Positions 13,294 through 25,239 of a stretch of DNA of 64,000 nt are shown one piece after another (position 1 is the first letter of the stretch; every line of letters starts with the position of its first letter). Source of the stretch: Aphidius gifuensis (Eukaryota; Arthropoda; Insecta; Hymenoptera; Braconidae); assembly GCF_014905175.1 (NCBI RefSeq), contig NC_057788.1, positions 25,390,154 to 25,454,153 of the forward strand, read 5' to 3'. The notes beneath the pieces were generated by a model. It was not told the DNA's origin and did no database searches. It saw nothing but the letters and a program-made list of their open reading frames with translations. Both the position numbers and the translations under genes were made by a program.

Positions 13294-16200
13294 TACTTTT
13301 TGCCTTTTTTTTTTTCTTTAAATTTTTTATCAAATTCAATCAGTCTATTAGTGAGAATAATCTACTTAGTGATTAATTATATCAAGATATTAAGTTTGCA
13401 AATTTATAATCAATAAATAAAAAATTAAATGAAATTTATAATTAAAATCTACTGTTATTATCAAAAATGACAATGAGAATAAAAAAATTAAATAATTTAG
13501 ACAATTTAAATTAAATATACAGATGAAAATTTCGATAAAATAATATTCATTTAAACATAATAATTTATATTTTTTTTGATTCAATATTTTTAAATGTATT
13601 TTCCATGAAAAATGACAGGACAATTAAAATTTTTTGATAAATGTCATATATGAAATAAATTAATTAAAATTTAAATTTCAATGAAAATAATATAAAACAT
13701 TAATTTTTCTTTGATTTTAAATGGGAATAAATTTTTTTTTTTTTGTCTTTCAATTTTATTACAATAAAAAAAAGTTCAAAATAAAAAAAAAAAAAAAATT
13801 AAAATTACAGTGGATCACGAAGAGATCAAAAAATGATATTGAGAAGAAAAAAAAAAGTTTTTATTTTTTTTTTTAAATCAGTCGAGGCTTTGACATCAAA
13901 GGAAGGATCTTTTAATCTTTAGTAACACTCATACCATCTAACTATCACCCATCATCCTCTACTGGCCATGACTCCTCCACATTATCCATAAATAAAAAGA
14001 AAAAAAAAAAAAGGAAATGCAACTAGCAATTTTTCAAGTACCTTAAAATTTTTTTTTCCTTTTCTCTCACCACTGAATCAAATATTCTTTTCAGTATAAA
14101 ATCATGAATTTTCATAAACTTTTTTTTATCGTAGTTTTTTCTTCTTCTTATTTTCATTTTCATTATAAATACGTTTAAAAAAAAAAAAATTAAAAACATA
14201 TCATTAGCATGTAAATGAAAGGTTGATATATTTTATTGTTAAAGTAGTTTAAAAAAAAAAAATAAATAAAACGTTTAACTCGTTATAATAAAAATTATAT
14301 ATAAATTATAAATAAAAAAAAGGAAATTAAAAAAGAAAAAAATTAAATATTTTAAATAAATAAAGTTAGTCAACAAAAGTTTGTATTTTCATTGTTGTAT
14401 AAAACTGTGTTGACACTTAAGTTACTGTAGTTTCTGACAGTTTATGATTTATATATCTTAAATAATTTCCGTCAACTATTGGTTTTACATTTATTTTAAT
14501 GTAAAATTTATATATCATGAAAAACAATCATAACAAATTCCATTAGAATGATAAATATCAATAATATTTTCATCATTCAAAACTTATTGTTTCTATTTTT
14601 TATTCATGAATTATTGTATTAAATTGAAATAATCAATAATCAATGGTATCCATTAAAATAATTAAAAGAAAAAAAATACAGATAAATAATTATTTTAAAA
14701 TAATAATTAACAAAATTAAAATTCAAAATTAAAACATTGAAAATTGAGGAAGAAAAACATGTATATATTTCATCTCTTGTTATTGATGCTGATATTTGTA
14801 TTAAAATAATTCAAATACCAATATGACATGGAACTTTAAATTGAAATAAAAAAATAATAATTTAATATTGAAAATTTGAAATATATTCATTTCAATGTGA
14901 AATAAATAAAAATAAAAAATAAAAAATGCATATACAAGATATATGTGCTGCTGTATGTCGTGCTCAATTATTTTTTCATTTTCAATCTGTCTCTACATCA
15001 TCTTACTCTCAATTTCCAATATTTTTATTTCATGTACAAAAAAATAAAATAAAGAAATAAAGTTAAGCATAACTTTTCAATTTTTCATGGATATATGGCT
15101 AAAACGAAGATGAAAAGAAAAAAAAAAAGTGAGTGAACAAGAGACTTCCTTAGCGTACAATAATGCTTCCTGAAATACCATCGTAGTAAAAAATTTTTTT
15201 TTAACAATATATATACGTTGAAATTTTCCGTATGCTGCACACTCGGTGTTCGAGCGAACGAAATTGAAAAGTCTATAAACGTGACTCGTGTGTGCTTTAG
15301 TATTTTCGATTTTTATAATTTCATTTTTTTATTATTTTTTGTATTTATTTTTCACCTATTTTTCATGATTCTTCATCATTTTTTTAGTTTCCATTTGTTC
15401 AACATGAAAAATCGTATTCAATATGTTAATGAAATGGAAAATTTTTAACAGTAAATTATAAAGAATAAAAATTTTAAATTTATATCTAAATGAAAGAAAT
15501 AACAAGATGTTAAAATTTATGCAATATTCTTATTCAACGCAGTGAATGAAAAAAAAAAAAAATAATATAATTAAGATTTTTATAAATATGCCGCATTTGT
15601 TATTACACAAGATGACAATTATATTTAATGATTTTTTTGTTATTTTAAATTATATGAATTTATTATTACATAAATCAAAGTAATTATTGTTCATTGATTC
15701 AGGAAGATTAAAATATGCAATCATAGAGATTAAAAAAACCTTGACCCTTTTATTTGCATCTCAATGAAGCTGGTCAATAAGTACATCAAATAATAATCTT
15801 CATTGTCCTTTAAATAAACAGCCTTGAATATTTTATTTTCTATTTTTCTTATTCATTTATGCTTTACTCATATTAGATTTTTTTTTTTTTTTTATTAGCT
15901 AATTTATTTCTGGAGATGATTGCTATTTTTAAAAAACTTCATAAATAATATTTCAGTTTCAATTTAAAGTGGATTATAAATTTCAAACAACGGTAATACT
16001 AAATTTATAATTGCAGTTTAAAAATAAAAAAAAAACTCCCCCATAATGAGTAATGTTTTTGTTGTTTAAAAATTTTTTTAATTTATTTTTTTTTCCACAA
16101 GTTGAAAGGTGAAATTCACATGTATACAATCCAACAAACTAGTAAGTTACAATATAATGAGCAAAAGCTTGGAAGAAAGTTGGGTGATTTAAAAAGTTTT

Positions 16201-18043
16201 TAGACTGTTTGGTATCACTTGAAAGGGCACAGTGAAAGAAAAAAAAAATTAAATAAGAAAGAGAGAGAGAGAGAAAAAAAAACGATGGACTTTGAAGGAA
16301 CAAAAAGTTTCTTTGGGGATTAATTAAGCTGGCCTGTCGTTAATTGCACAGTAAAGGTATGACTATTCAAATGAATATATTATAAAAAAAAAAAAAATTA
16401 AGAAAACGAATGAAGCAGAAAATTATAAAAGGCCAGTCTTGAAACTTTGACAATCAAGAATAATAATTTTAAAATGATAAAAACCAAATTGATTCTTCAC
16501 ATACTATTGAATTTTATTTTTCAATCAAATTAAAATATGGATTAATAATTTTACTCTGTTTTTGACAGGCTTAATCAATATATAATTTCCAAAAATAAAA
16601 TCCATCAATTTACTAACAAATTAAAAATAATTTCAACCAAAAAAATATTAAAAAAATTTTTTTTTATACACTTATTAAAATAATATGTATTTAAATTTAT
16701 TCGTATGTGAATACGAGTACATAAGAAAATAAAAAAATCATTGTAACGACCTTGGAGAATATTGGAAACTTTTTTTATTGTCCCCAAGACAATTTATGAT
16801 ACCAGTGATTTTGCACACATTTATAAACGTGTATAAAAAAAAAAAAAAAAAATGATAATAAGAATACGTGAGAAATAAAAAAATTAAATAAGTTTCATTA
16901 TTTATTTTTTTTTGGAAATAAAACCGATATTCACACATGACACAGATGACCTGTGTATTTTCAACGAATAAAAAAATAAAATTATTAAATTTTTTTTTCT
17001 GTAAAAAATAAAATTCTGTAATCTATAATTACTCAGTAATAAATTTATAGAATTTTCTTTATTCTTATTAAATACAGGGTGATTAATAAAAATTAATTTT
17101 CATTCAATCCAGTAAAATTAGAGCATTGGTAAATGGTCTGGAAACCAATTATTACAATTCTGATTTTAAAAAAAAAAAGAAAGAATTATTTTTCCTTAAA
17201 AATGACAATTGTTAATAGTTCTCAAATCATTAATTAACCCTTGTCACTCTTGATAAAAAATAAAAGTAAAATTATTATTTATTTATTGATAGTATTTGAA
17301 GCATTATTAAATTTTTTTTTTAAATACATTATTTTTATTTATTTTAATGAGATTATTAAAAAGAGAAAATAAAAAAAAAAAAGTCTTATATTTTTTATTT
17401 TGAATATATAGCACTTGTGATACGTGTGAATATCACTTTTGTGGAAAAAAAAAAAATATTGCTATCATTAAGCTGTGGTTCGTTGAACAAAAGTAAATAG
17501 GAAAAAAAATATTTGAAAATAAAAAACCACACCACTAAACTTGTGCGTGAATTTTAAAATTTGTAAAATTGACGATATTTCCATCGAAAGCTTTTTTTGT
17601 TTTTAAATCAATACATAAAAATTTAAAACATATGTCTTGTTAAAAAATTTTATTCCAGACAAAATTGACACTTGAATGTGATATTTTAATGATGTGTCAA
17701 TGAATATTTATGAAATAAAAAAAAAAAAAAAAGTTTTATTCCATGTGATATGATTGGGATGAATATATATATTGAAGTGAAGATTTGTCGGGGAGAAGTA
17801 TCACAGGAATTCATTGATCCCTTTTGGTGACACCTCAACGTGAAACTCATATACAATATCACAAACAAGCACAACAAAGGATATATAGTATTCAAAGAAA
17901 ATAAACATTAAATTCAAACAAACAAACCTCAAAACAATTGAATTTATAAAAAAAAAAACTAGTAAATGAAAAGTACAATATACAACTGAAAAATAAATAT
18001 CAATGGAAAAAAAAAATTCTTTTGAATTGAGAATAAATAAATT
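13294..18043. other. AT-rich non-coding stretch between tRNA and DNAAF6
   Basis: It consists of homopolymer-rich sequence. Short mixed-composition islands occur around 13925-13985, 15150-15290, 16280-16360 and 17780-17890. None has a coherent set of splice sites and an open frame. Open frames here are short and rich in F, I, K and N, as expected by chance from AT-rich DNA. It probably includes the 3' flank of the minus-strand DNAAF6 gene. Confidence 0.45.
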
Positions 18044-19382
18044 TTAAAAATTTACTTTATCTAATTCTCTTGTCATTCGTAAATTAATTTCAAGACATGA
18101 TAAATCTTTGTGCCATTTTGCTGATGATGCATTTGGATCAACTGGATGAGGTGTTGGTAAATGAAGACGATATCTAAAATTAAAATGATTTTATTTATTA
18201 ATATATAAATATAGTTAATTTACGTCCTATATAAATTCATTGTTGATAAAGTTCAACTTATATTTATAAATTAAATTCAAAGATATTTTTAAATAAAAAT
18301 TTTATTATCTTGAATTATAATCAAGATAAAAATAATTATAAACTGAAATTTTAAATATTTATTTTTTTTTCAAATTTAAATTGACAATGACAAATTGTCA
18401 GTTAAAAAAATCACGTTGACATAATTACTAGAGTGACAAATTTAAAAATTTACCGAGCTTTTAAAATACTGACTTTGATGAAAGAATATCCGAATTTTTT
18501 TATGTAATGTAAAAATAAAATAAAAAGGTTAATCAAAAAATATTAAATTAATAAAATCAAATTAATCATTAAAAATTTCAAGTGATTTTATCAATGATTA
18601 AATTAATATTTATTATTTAATTTAAATGTATTTTTATATTACCTTTTACTTCGAATATCAATTGTTTCTGTTTCAACTGAGAGTTCAATGTCATCAATAT
18701 CTTCTCCTGGTAATTTAACTTTCAAAGTAAGCCATTCACAAGATGCTGATCCAGGTGTTTTAAAACCCATCTTAATAAAAAAATATAAAATGTTTAAAAG
18801 TTTTTTCTTAATAATGTTTTATTTTGTAAATATAAATTAAATAAACTCGAGTATATTTAAACAACAAGTTTTAAAGTCAACTGAAAGCAATTAAATGTGA
18901 CTTGATAATTATACTTACACCAAGAAAAACATCTTCAGTTGTAACAGACTGTTTAAACTTCATTTCATATTCAGGTTGTATTCTTGGATCAGAAAGTTCA
19001 ACTGTTTGTGAACTTTTTATCTCACTATTGTTCCAAATATCATCACTATCAGTATTATCAATCGATGCATGAGGTCCAATTTGATTAGAATTTTTTATTG
19101 GACCAATTTGTCCAGGACCTAATTTTAACAAATAATACATATATATCAAGTAATTTAAAATAAATATAGCTATCCTAATTACATTATCAAAAAAAAAAAT
19201 AAAATAATAATTCACTTACCTTGATAAATAAAACTTTAAATAATTTTTTAATTATTATAATTACCAAATTTTTTTGCACCAGCTTGTGGAAGATCATCAT
19301 CATCTGAATCTGTATCATCTTTTTCTGGTATTATTAATTTTTCTAATGCTTTTATTTCGTTGAATCCAAAATAATCAGCCAT
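18044..19382 (-). CDS. DNAAF6: Dynein axonemal assembly factor 6 (PIH1D3-like)
   Basis: Four minus-strand exons join in phase to 191 aa: 19382-19265, 19118-18919, 18770-18643 and 18173-18044 (TAA), all with GT-AG introns. The N-terminus (MADYFGFNEIKALEKL) is acidic. It is followed by a GPGQIGP segment, a DDIWN motif and an EYEMKFKQSVTTEDVFLG stretch. The C-terminal half is a CS/p23-like domain containing WLTLKVKLPG, DIRSKRYRLHLP and MTRELD. The order GPGxIGP, DIWN, QxVxTEDxFLG, CS domain and MxRELDxxNF is typical of PIH1D3/DNAAF6, and the length agrees with the family. The protein is a cytoplasmic co-chaperone that helps preassemble axonemal dynein arms with HSP90/HSP70 partners, needed for motile cilia and sperm flagella. 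It is divergent from the LysRS gene, 219 bp apart. No truncation or frameshift is seen. I am confident of the family; the precise ortholog name is from remembered similarity. Confidence 0.9.
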
Positions 19383-19601
19383 TGTATTGAACTGTTATTT
19401 TTTTTTTTTTTTAATTATTTATTGATAACACAAGTTTGTAAATTAACAAATTTAATCACTATAGTAACACTGATTTAATTTTTGTTCAAATATGTAACAC
19501 ACAGCGCCATCTATTTATATATCCACGAATTAATAATTGCAATGTTGGCAACATGACAAATAAAAAACTACGCTTTTTTATTAGTCTAAAAAAAAAGAAC
19601 C
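19383..19601. promoter_or_regulatory. Bidirectional promoter of DNAAF6 and LysRS
   Basis: Only 219 bp separate the two start codons, which point away from each other. The segment includes the mixed-composition stretch cacacagcgccatctattta near 19498-19517. Both 5' UTRs must lie here unless upstream exons overlap the neighbouring gene. No TATA box can be assigned with confidence. Confidence 0.6.
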
Positions 19602-21998
19602 ATGGCTGAAGCGGGTGGTGAAAAATTATCAAAAAAGTAAGAATTTTAATTATTTATAATTAAATAATAATATAAAATATGTATAGTTTATAATTATTAA
19701 TAATTATTATGTTAAATTTATTTATTTAATTTATTAAAATGTGTTAAAAATTAATTTTAAATTAATTTTTTATTCTACTAGGTACCACGTTGTTTGGAAT
19801 TGATGCTTATGTTTTTTTAATTTAATTGTTTTTTTTTTTGTCAATAAATATTTTTATCTTTAATTGAAGCTAATAATTTGATATTATCTTGAATTATTGA
19901 ATAACATAACATTCTTTCATCTACTGTAAATATTATTATTTTATTTTTTTTTTATCTTAATAACATGTGAGATATTTATAACCAAAAATGTGAATTTGTG
20001 TCAACCCGGTATTTCCGGTAATCTATGTTACAAATAGAATATTAAAATGACATCATTTTTTATAATTTTGTGAAAATAATTATTAACAAATTCTAATTAA
20101 TTTTTTTATAAATTTTTACAGTGAGCTCAAAAGGCGATTGAAAGCTGAACAAAAACAAAAAGAAAAACTTGAAAAAGAAGCCCAAGCAGCTGCTGCTGCT
20201 GCTGCTGCAGATGTCAAATCAAATGACAATGTCAAGGGACTATTGAATCAAGAAAATATAAGTCCAAATGTAAGTTACTATTGGGTTTTTTTAAAATCAA
20301 ATTAATTAACATTAATAATTAATTTTAATAAATATAAATTAAATTACAGGAATATTTTAAATTACGTTCAAATGCTGTAGCACAATTGAAAGATGCAAAT
20401 GAACATCCATATCCTCATAAATTTAATGTATCAATATCATTAGAAAAATTTATTGATAAATACAATGATGAAAAATTAAAATCTGGTGAAATACTTGATA
20501 AAGAAATACAAAGTATTGCTGGACGTATTCATTCAATAAGAAAAGCTGGTGCAAAATTAATATTTTATGATGTACGAGGTGAGGGTATTAAATTACAAGT
20601 TATGGTTAATGCACGTTATTATGAAAATGAAGTTTCATTTGAACATGATAATAATAAAATTGGACGTGGTGATATTGTTGGTATTGTTGGTGTACCAACT
20701 AAAACAAAATCCGGTGAATTTTCAATGTTATCACATAAAATAACATTGTTAAGTCCATGTTTACATATGTTACCACATTTACATTTTGGATTAAAAGATA
20801 AAGAAACAAGATTTCGTCAAAGATACTTGGATCTTATATTGAATAATGATGTTAGAAAAAAATTCCATATAAGAGCTAAAATAATAGCTTATGTTAGAAA
20901 ATTTTTGGATGAAATGGGATTTTTAGAAGTTGAAACACCAATGATGAATATGATTGCTGGTGGTGCAACTGCTAAGCCATTTGTAACACATCATAATGAT
21001 CTTAATATGGATCTTTTTATGAGAATAGCACCAGAATTATATCTCAAGGTATTTATTTATTATTTATATTTAAATTAAACATTTTTTAAATTTTTATTTT
21101 TATTGTTTTGTTTTAACAGATGCTTGTTGTTGGTGGTATTGATAGAGTCTATGAAATTGGTAGATTATTTAGAAATGAAGGAATTGATTTAACTCATAAT
21201 CCTGAATTTACAACATGTGAATTTTATATGGCATATGCTGATTACAATGATCTCATGAAAATAACTGAAGAAATGTTATCTGGTATGGTTATGAGTATTC
21301 ATGGTTCATATAAAATAAAATATCATCCTGATGGACCAGATGGTGAATGTGTTGAAGTTGATTTTACACCACCATTTAGAAGAATACCAATGATGAAAAC
21401 ATTGGAAGAAAAATTAAATGTTAAAATGCCAGATGCTGATAAATTAAATACACCAGAGGCTAATAAATTTTTAAGTGATTTATGTATAAAACATCAAGTT
21501 GAATGTCCAGAACCAAGAACAACAGCAAGATTACTTGATAAACTTGTTGGTGATTATTTAGAAGAAACATGTATTAATCCAGCATTTATAATGGATCATC
21601 CACAAATAATGTCACCACTTGCTAAATGGCATCGTTCAGAAATTGGTCTTACTGAAAGATTTGAACTTTTTGTTATGAAAAAAGAAGTATGTAATTCTTA
21701 TACTGAATTAAATGATCCATTAGTACAAAGAGAAAGATTTGAACAACAAGCTAAAGATAAAGCTGCTGGTGATGATGAAGCACAAATGGTTGATGAAAAT
21801 TTTTGTACATCACTTGAATATGGTCTTCCACCAACTGCTGGATGGGGTCTTGGTATTGATAGACTAACAATGTTTTTAACTGATTCAAATAATATCAAGG
21901 AAGTCTTACTATTTCCAGCAATGAAACCAGATGATCAAAATAAAAATAAAGATTCAGATGATACAACTAAAGCTGATAATTCTACTCCAGAAAAATAA
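19602..21998 (+). CDS. KARS: Lysine--tRNA ligase (class II LysRS), cytosolic type
   Basis: Four exons join in phase to 586 aa: 19602-19636, 20122-20269, 20350-21048 and 21120-21998 (TAA), with GT-AG introns. The N-terminal extension is lysine/alanine-rich and includes an eight-alanine run, as in metazoan tRNA-binding extensions. An OB-fold anticodon-binding domain lies at about residues 110-220 ([18 protein letters not shown]). The class II catalytic core follows, with motif 1 (FLEVETPMM), motif 2 ([14 protein letters not shown] at about 311-324) and motif 3 ([12 protein letters not shown] at about 535-546). The enzyme charges tRNA-Lys in the cytosol and, in many animals, in mitochondria from a spliced isoform. 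The length matches animal KARS1 (about 580-600 aa), and no defect is seen. The start was chosen because [12 protein letters not shown] has a good context and sits directly at the shared promoter. Confidence 0.97.
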
Positions 21999-22034
21999 TA
22001 TCATTGTGACGCTTGATAACTTGAATTTTGTTTC

Positions 22035-22040
22035 AATAAA
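22035..22040 (+). terminator. Polyadenylation signal of LysRS (AATAAA)
   Basis: The AATAAA lies 37 nt after the stop codon. A second overlapping ataaataa motif and a T-rich downstream element (22080-22090) follow, as expected for a cleavage site just beyond. Confidence 0.7.
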
Positions 22041-22695
22041 ATAAATAATTGAAAAATTATTCATATCTATGTTGTTCTTTTTTTTGTTGTTAATTTTAAT
22101 TATAAAACAAATGTCTTAAATTAAATCCAGCCATTCATACAGGGAGATGAGTAACATAATATAGTAGGGTAAGGAACACGAATTTTTAAATAATAAATTA
22201 ACAATGAGGTCAATGATTCGCGTTGTTTATGTTGGGGGTGAGTTTTTGTTTGATAAAAAAAATATGACTAAAGATAATAAAAGCCACTGACCTTATTGAG
22301 CCTCCAACAACAATATAGACGACCATCAGAGTTGAACAGACAGGTACCACTAACACGATCACTGACTTTAACACTCGTTATCAATTATTAAAAACAAACA
22401 ATTAACAAACTTTTAATTAACACTTTGATCAACTTCATGGCTGTTGTTTTTTACATTTACTAGCATTTTCATCATTTAACGTTGGCTGTATTAACAATAG
22501 TTTATCACACTTTAGAGTCATCGATGTTATGCTTTCATCTTCACATGTTGCTCCGTAACATTAATTGTTGTTTTTGATGCTATATAATTATAATAGCAAT
22601 GACAATTATTATAAATAATTGTCGTGACAATTATTTTGTCAATTGTTTCATTGCCATCCATTATTATTATTATTGTTATTTATTTATTTGTTTAT
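22041..22695. other. Intergenic region with mixed-composition segments
   Basis: Positions 22270-22570 are less AT-rich than average. On the minus strand an initiator-like gtcagtgatcg (about 22365) and a possible donor (aataag then gtcagt near 22290) could mark a short untranslated exon. A 41-codon minus-strand open frame at 22440-22560 lacks a start and splice support. I make no gene call here. Confidence 0.3.
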
Positions 22696-23057
22696 TTATT
22701 TATTAAATTGTTGTACTCCAGCAAGACTTAACCTTCTTGACTTTTTGTTGTTAGTATCTGAAAATTAACAAATATAATTTAATCAAATAAATAAATAAAT
22801 AGTTGAATAAATAATTGTGATAATATTTTTCAGATGCAAATTTATTTGGTAAAATAAAGACGAAATGACACTCAATTCAACAGCCATTTTGTTCAACAAA
22901 TGATTGTTGATTTTAATATTTATTTATTTTTATATAATTAATAATGTCAATAACTGTTTAATTAATTAATTTATGCTTGTTAAATATATAAAAAATTGAT
23001 AAAAAAAATATATTTGTACTCACCAAAGTCTATGTTGGCTAAGTTGGCGAGTGGCAT
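22696..23057 (-). CDS. Possible two-exon small gene, 31 aa, unknown
   Basis: On the minus strand, exon 23057-23024 (MPLANLANIDF plus one base) ends at a strong donor (gtgagtac). It joins in phase to 22757-22696, preceded by ttaattttcag, and ends with TAA. The product is 31 aa and ends KKSRRLSLAGVQQFNK, with a basic RRLSLA patch resembling a PKA/AGC-kinase site. Upstream, 23215-23300 is a CpG-containing, promoter-like segment. An alternative acceptor (caatcttcag at about 23087) lies in frame upstream of the ATG, so this ATG could be internal to a longer protein. I do not recognise the protein. It may be a microprotein, the end of a longer gene, or fortuitous. Confidence 0.35.
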
Positions 23058-23214
23058 TTTGTCGTCTATTAAACTTGCCAATATCTGAAGATTGAGGTAC
23101 AATTACGCAACAAAATTATACTCAAATAATCACCAGGTGTTTCTTTATTAATTAAAAGAACAATTAATAATTGTTAGAGCTTTTCATACAGGTGAGATTG
23201 AAGATGAGACAAAA

Positions 23215-23300
23215 TTCGCTGCGGAGCTCACGTATTCGCGCCGTATGATATCACAAAACTAAAGTTCACCCACGCCTTCGACAGAGGGAGCAAGATACGA
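23215..23300. promoter_or_regulatory. CpG-containing promoter-like segment
   Basis: This is the only CpG-rich segment between LysRS and the LINE (cgctgcggagctcacgtatt, cgcgccgtatg). It lies just upstream of the candidate two-exon minus-strand gene. The role is inferred from composition and position only. Confidence 0.3.
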
Positions 23301-23579
23301 TTTTGATTTGAGCTTCCAAAAAAAAAAGTTAGATGACGTTCACTCAGCGCCAAAATTTAAAATTTACCAGGAAGGAGGCGGATTGTAAATTGAGATGATT
23401 ATTGAATTCCAAAAAATTAATAATTGTTATTAATTACAATCAACAATTGATAATTATTATTGACAATTGTCAGAGTAATTTAGATATCAAAGCGAAATAA
23501 GAGTGAGTCAAAAAGTGTACACACACACAAAGTAAATAATATTTATTTTCAAGTGTAAACAAAGGTTAACCTCAAAATC

Positions 23580-25239
23580 ATGACCAAAACAAATCATGAT
23601 ATTGAGTGTGACACCAACAATGAAAGTTGTGATGATGATGACCGAGAAGGCCCAGATGAAGATATACAAATGTATGAAACAGAGCAAGATAGTAGAAAAA
23701 GAAAGCTGGAGTTTGAAGAGTATCAGAATAGCCAAGTGTACAAAGATCTTTTTACAGAAAGTGGGTTGACACCACCAGCAGGACGTACCAGTCCAAGAAA
23801 GTATACAAAAATCAACTATATAACAACAAATCAAGACAAGCATGGAGAAAATTTGTTCTTGTCAATGCAAGGAACAAGTACAGATGCTGAAAGAATGAAA
23901 GAAGGACTGAATGGCAACATAGATAATGCACAGGGTGATGAAGAAAAAGAGAGTAAAAAAAGTGAAAAATATACAATGAGTGATAAACAACCATATAAAG
24001 TATATTTAAAAAAAATGAAGCCAGCAGATCCAACAAGTAGAAGCAAAATTCTCAGTAAATTAGATATATGTGTCATATTAAGAGGTTTGAAAATTAATTA
24101 TAATATAGTGGAAGAACACACAAGATACTCATGGGATATCACATTCAAGCAAATGAAAGATGCAAATGATTTTATCAATAACGAAGCTCTAAAACAAAAG
24201 GGGTTTGAAATGTTTATTCCTAAATTCAAGATCTATAGACATGGAGTAATCAGGGGTATCCCTGATGAAATGAACATGACAGAAGTAGTAGAAGCACTGA
24301 ATGAAGATAACACAGGTATTCAAGTCGTTGAAGCATACAGACTAAAGTACTCAACAAAAATAGAAGATAATGGTATTAAAAAACGTAAATGGCTTGAGTC
24401 AAAAGCTGTTAAAATCAAGATAAGAGATAGTGTTCTTCCTGAGAAGGTGAAATTTTGGGGTGCAATACTCAATGTACAAGTTTATGTACCAGGAATGCTA
24501 CAATGTTATAAATGTGGGAAATGGGACACATTAAAGGATGTAACGAAGTTGAACTATGTTTTTGAATGTGGTAAAAGTCGCCACCCTGAGGGTGAAAAAT
24601 GTAATGAAGAACCATACTGTAGTAATTGTAAAGGTAAACACTGGGTAACTGATAGAAGCAAGTGTATTAAATTACAAGAAGCACAAATGATCAATAAAAA
24701 GATGGCATTTGATAATGTAAGTTTTATGGAAGCAAAAGCAATGGTTAAAAAACTAAATGAACACTTTGGTGGCTTAAAAAAAATTCCAAAAAATATTCAA
24801 ACAGTTGAAATAACAGATAAAACCTTTCCAATGTTAAAAAAAACAGCAACATATACTGATAGAGATGACCCAAAAGAAGCAAGGACATATTGGAACCAAC
24901 AATATAGTAATAATGATCAACAAAAATATAAAGAAGTGATTAAAAATAAACAAAGTAAACAAAAAAATAAAAACCCCATGAAAAAGAATGAACCAAGTAT
25001 AGAAATAACAAGTAGAATGAGTCAAGATAAGTCAACAACAAGTTATTAAAAACACAAATACCAATCAAGATACACCAACAAATGAATCAGAAGAAAAAAA
25101 GATGATACGTGAAACAACAGCAAAGATCATGGAAACAGTTACAGCATTGCCAAATGAAGATAGTCAAATTCTTATCCAAAAGATTTGGAATATGATTATT
25201 GGACACTCAAACCAAGAAAATGATGATGAATATTATTAA
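23580..25239 (+). pseudogene. LINE ORF1 protein, zinc-knuckle RNA-binding, one frameshift
   Basis: An open frame runs 23580-25049 (489 aa), with an acidic N-terminus, a central RNA-recognition-like region (about residues 130-290) and Cys-rich zinc knuckles (CYKC, CGKSRHPEGEKC, CSNCKGKHW, about residues 305-360). After the apparent stop at 25047 the same coding style continues in the next frame to TAA at 25237-25239, ending NDDEYY. A single-base change between about 25030 and 25045 therefore cut off the original C-terminus of about 65 aa. The first knuckle carries an unusual insertion between CYKC and the next cysteine, which may be another defect. The family role is to bind LINE RNA and form the ribonucleoprotein particle. 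Confidence 0.85.

Noticed and set aside
13141..13416. 91-codon ORF overlapping the tRNA
   Set aside because: It runs straight through the tRNA-Thr gene and then into T-runs; joining it to the 11541 exon gives an immediate stop.
23812..24076. Hydrophobic minus-strand ORFs opposite LINE ORF1
   Set aside because: They are shadows of a lysine- and glutamate-rich coding frame.
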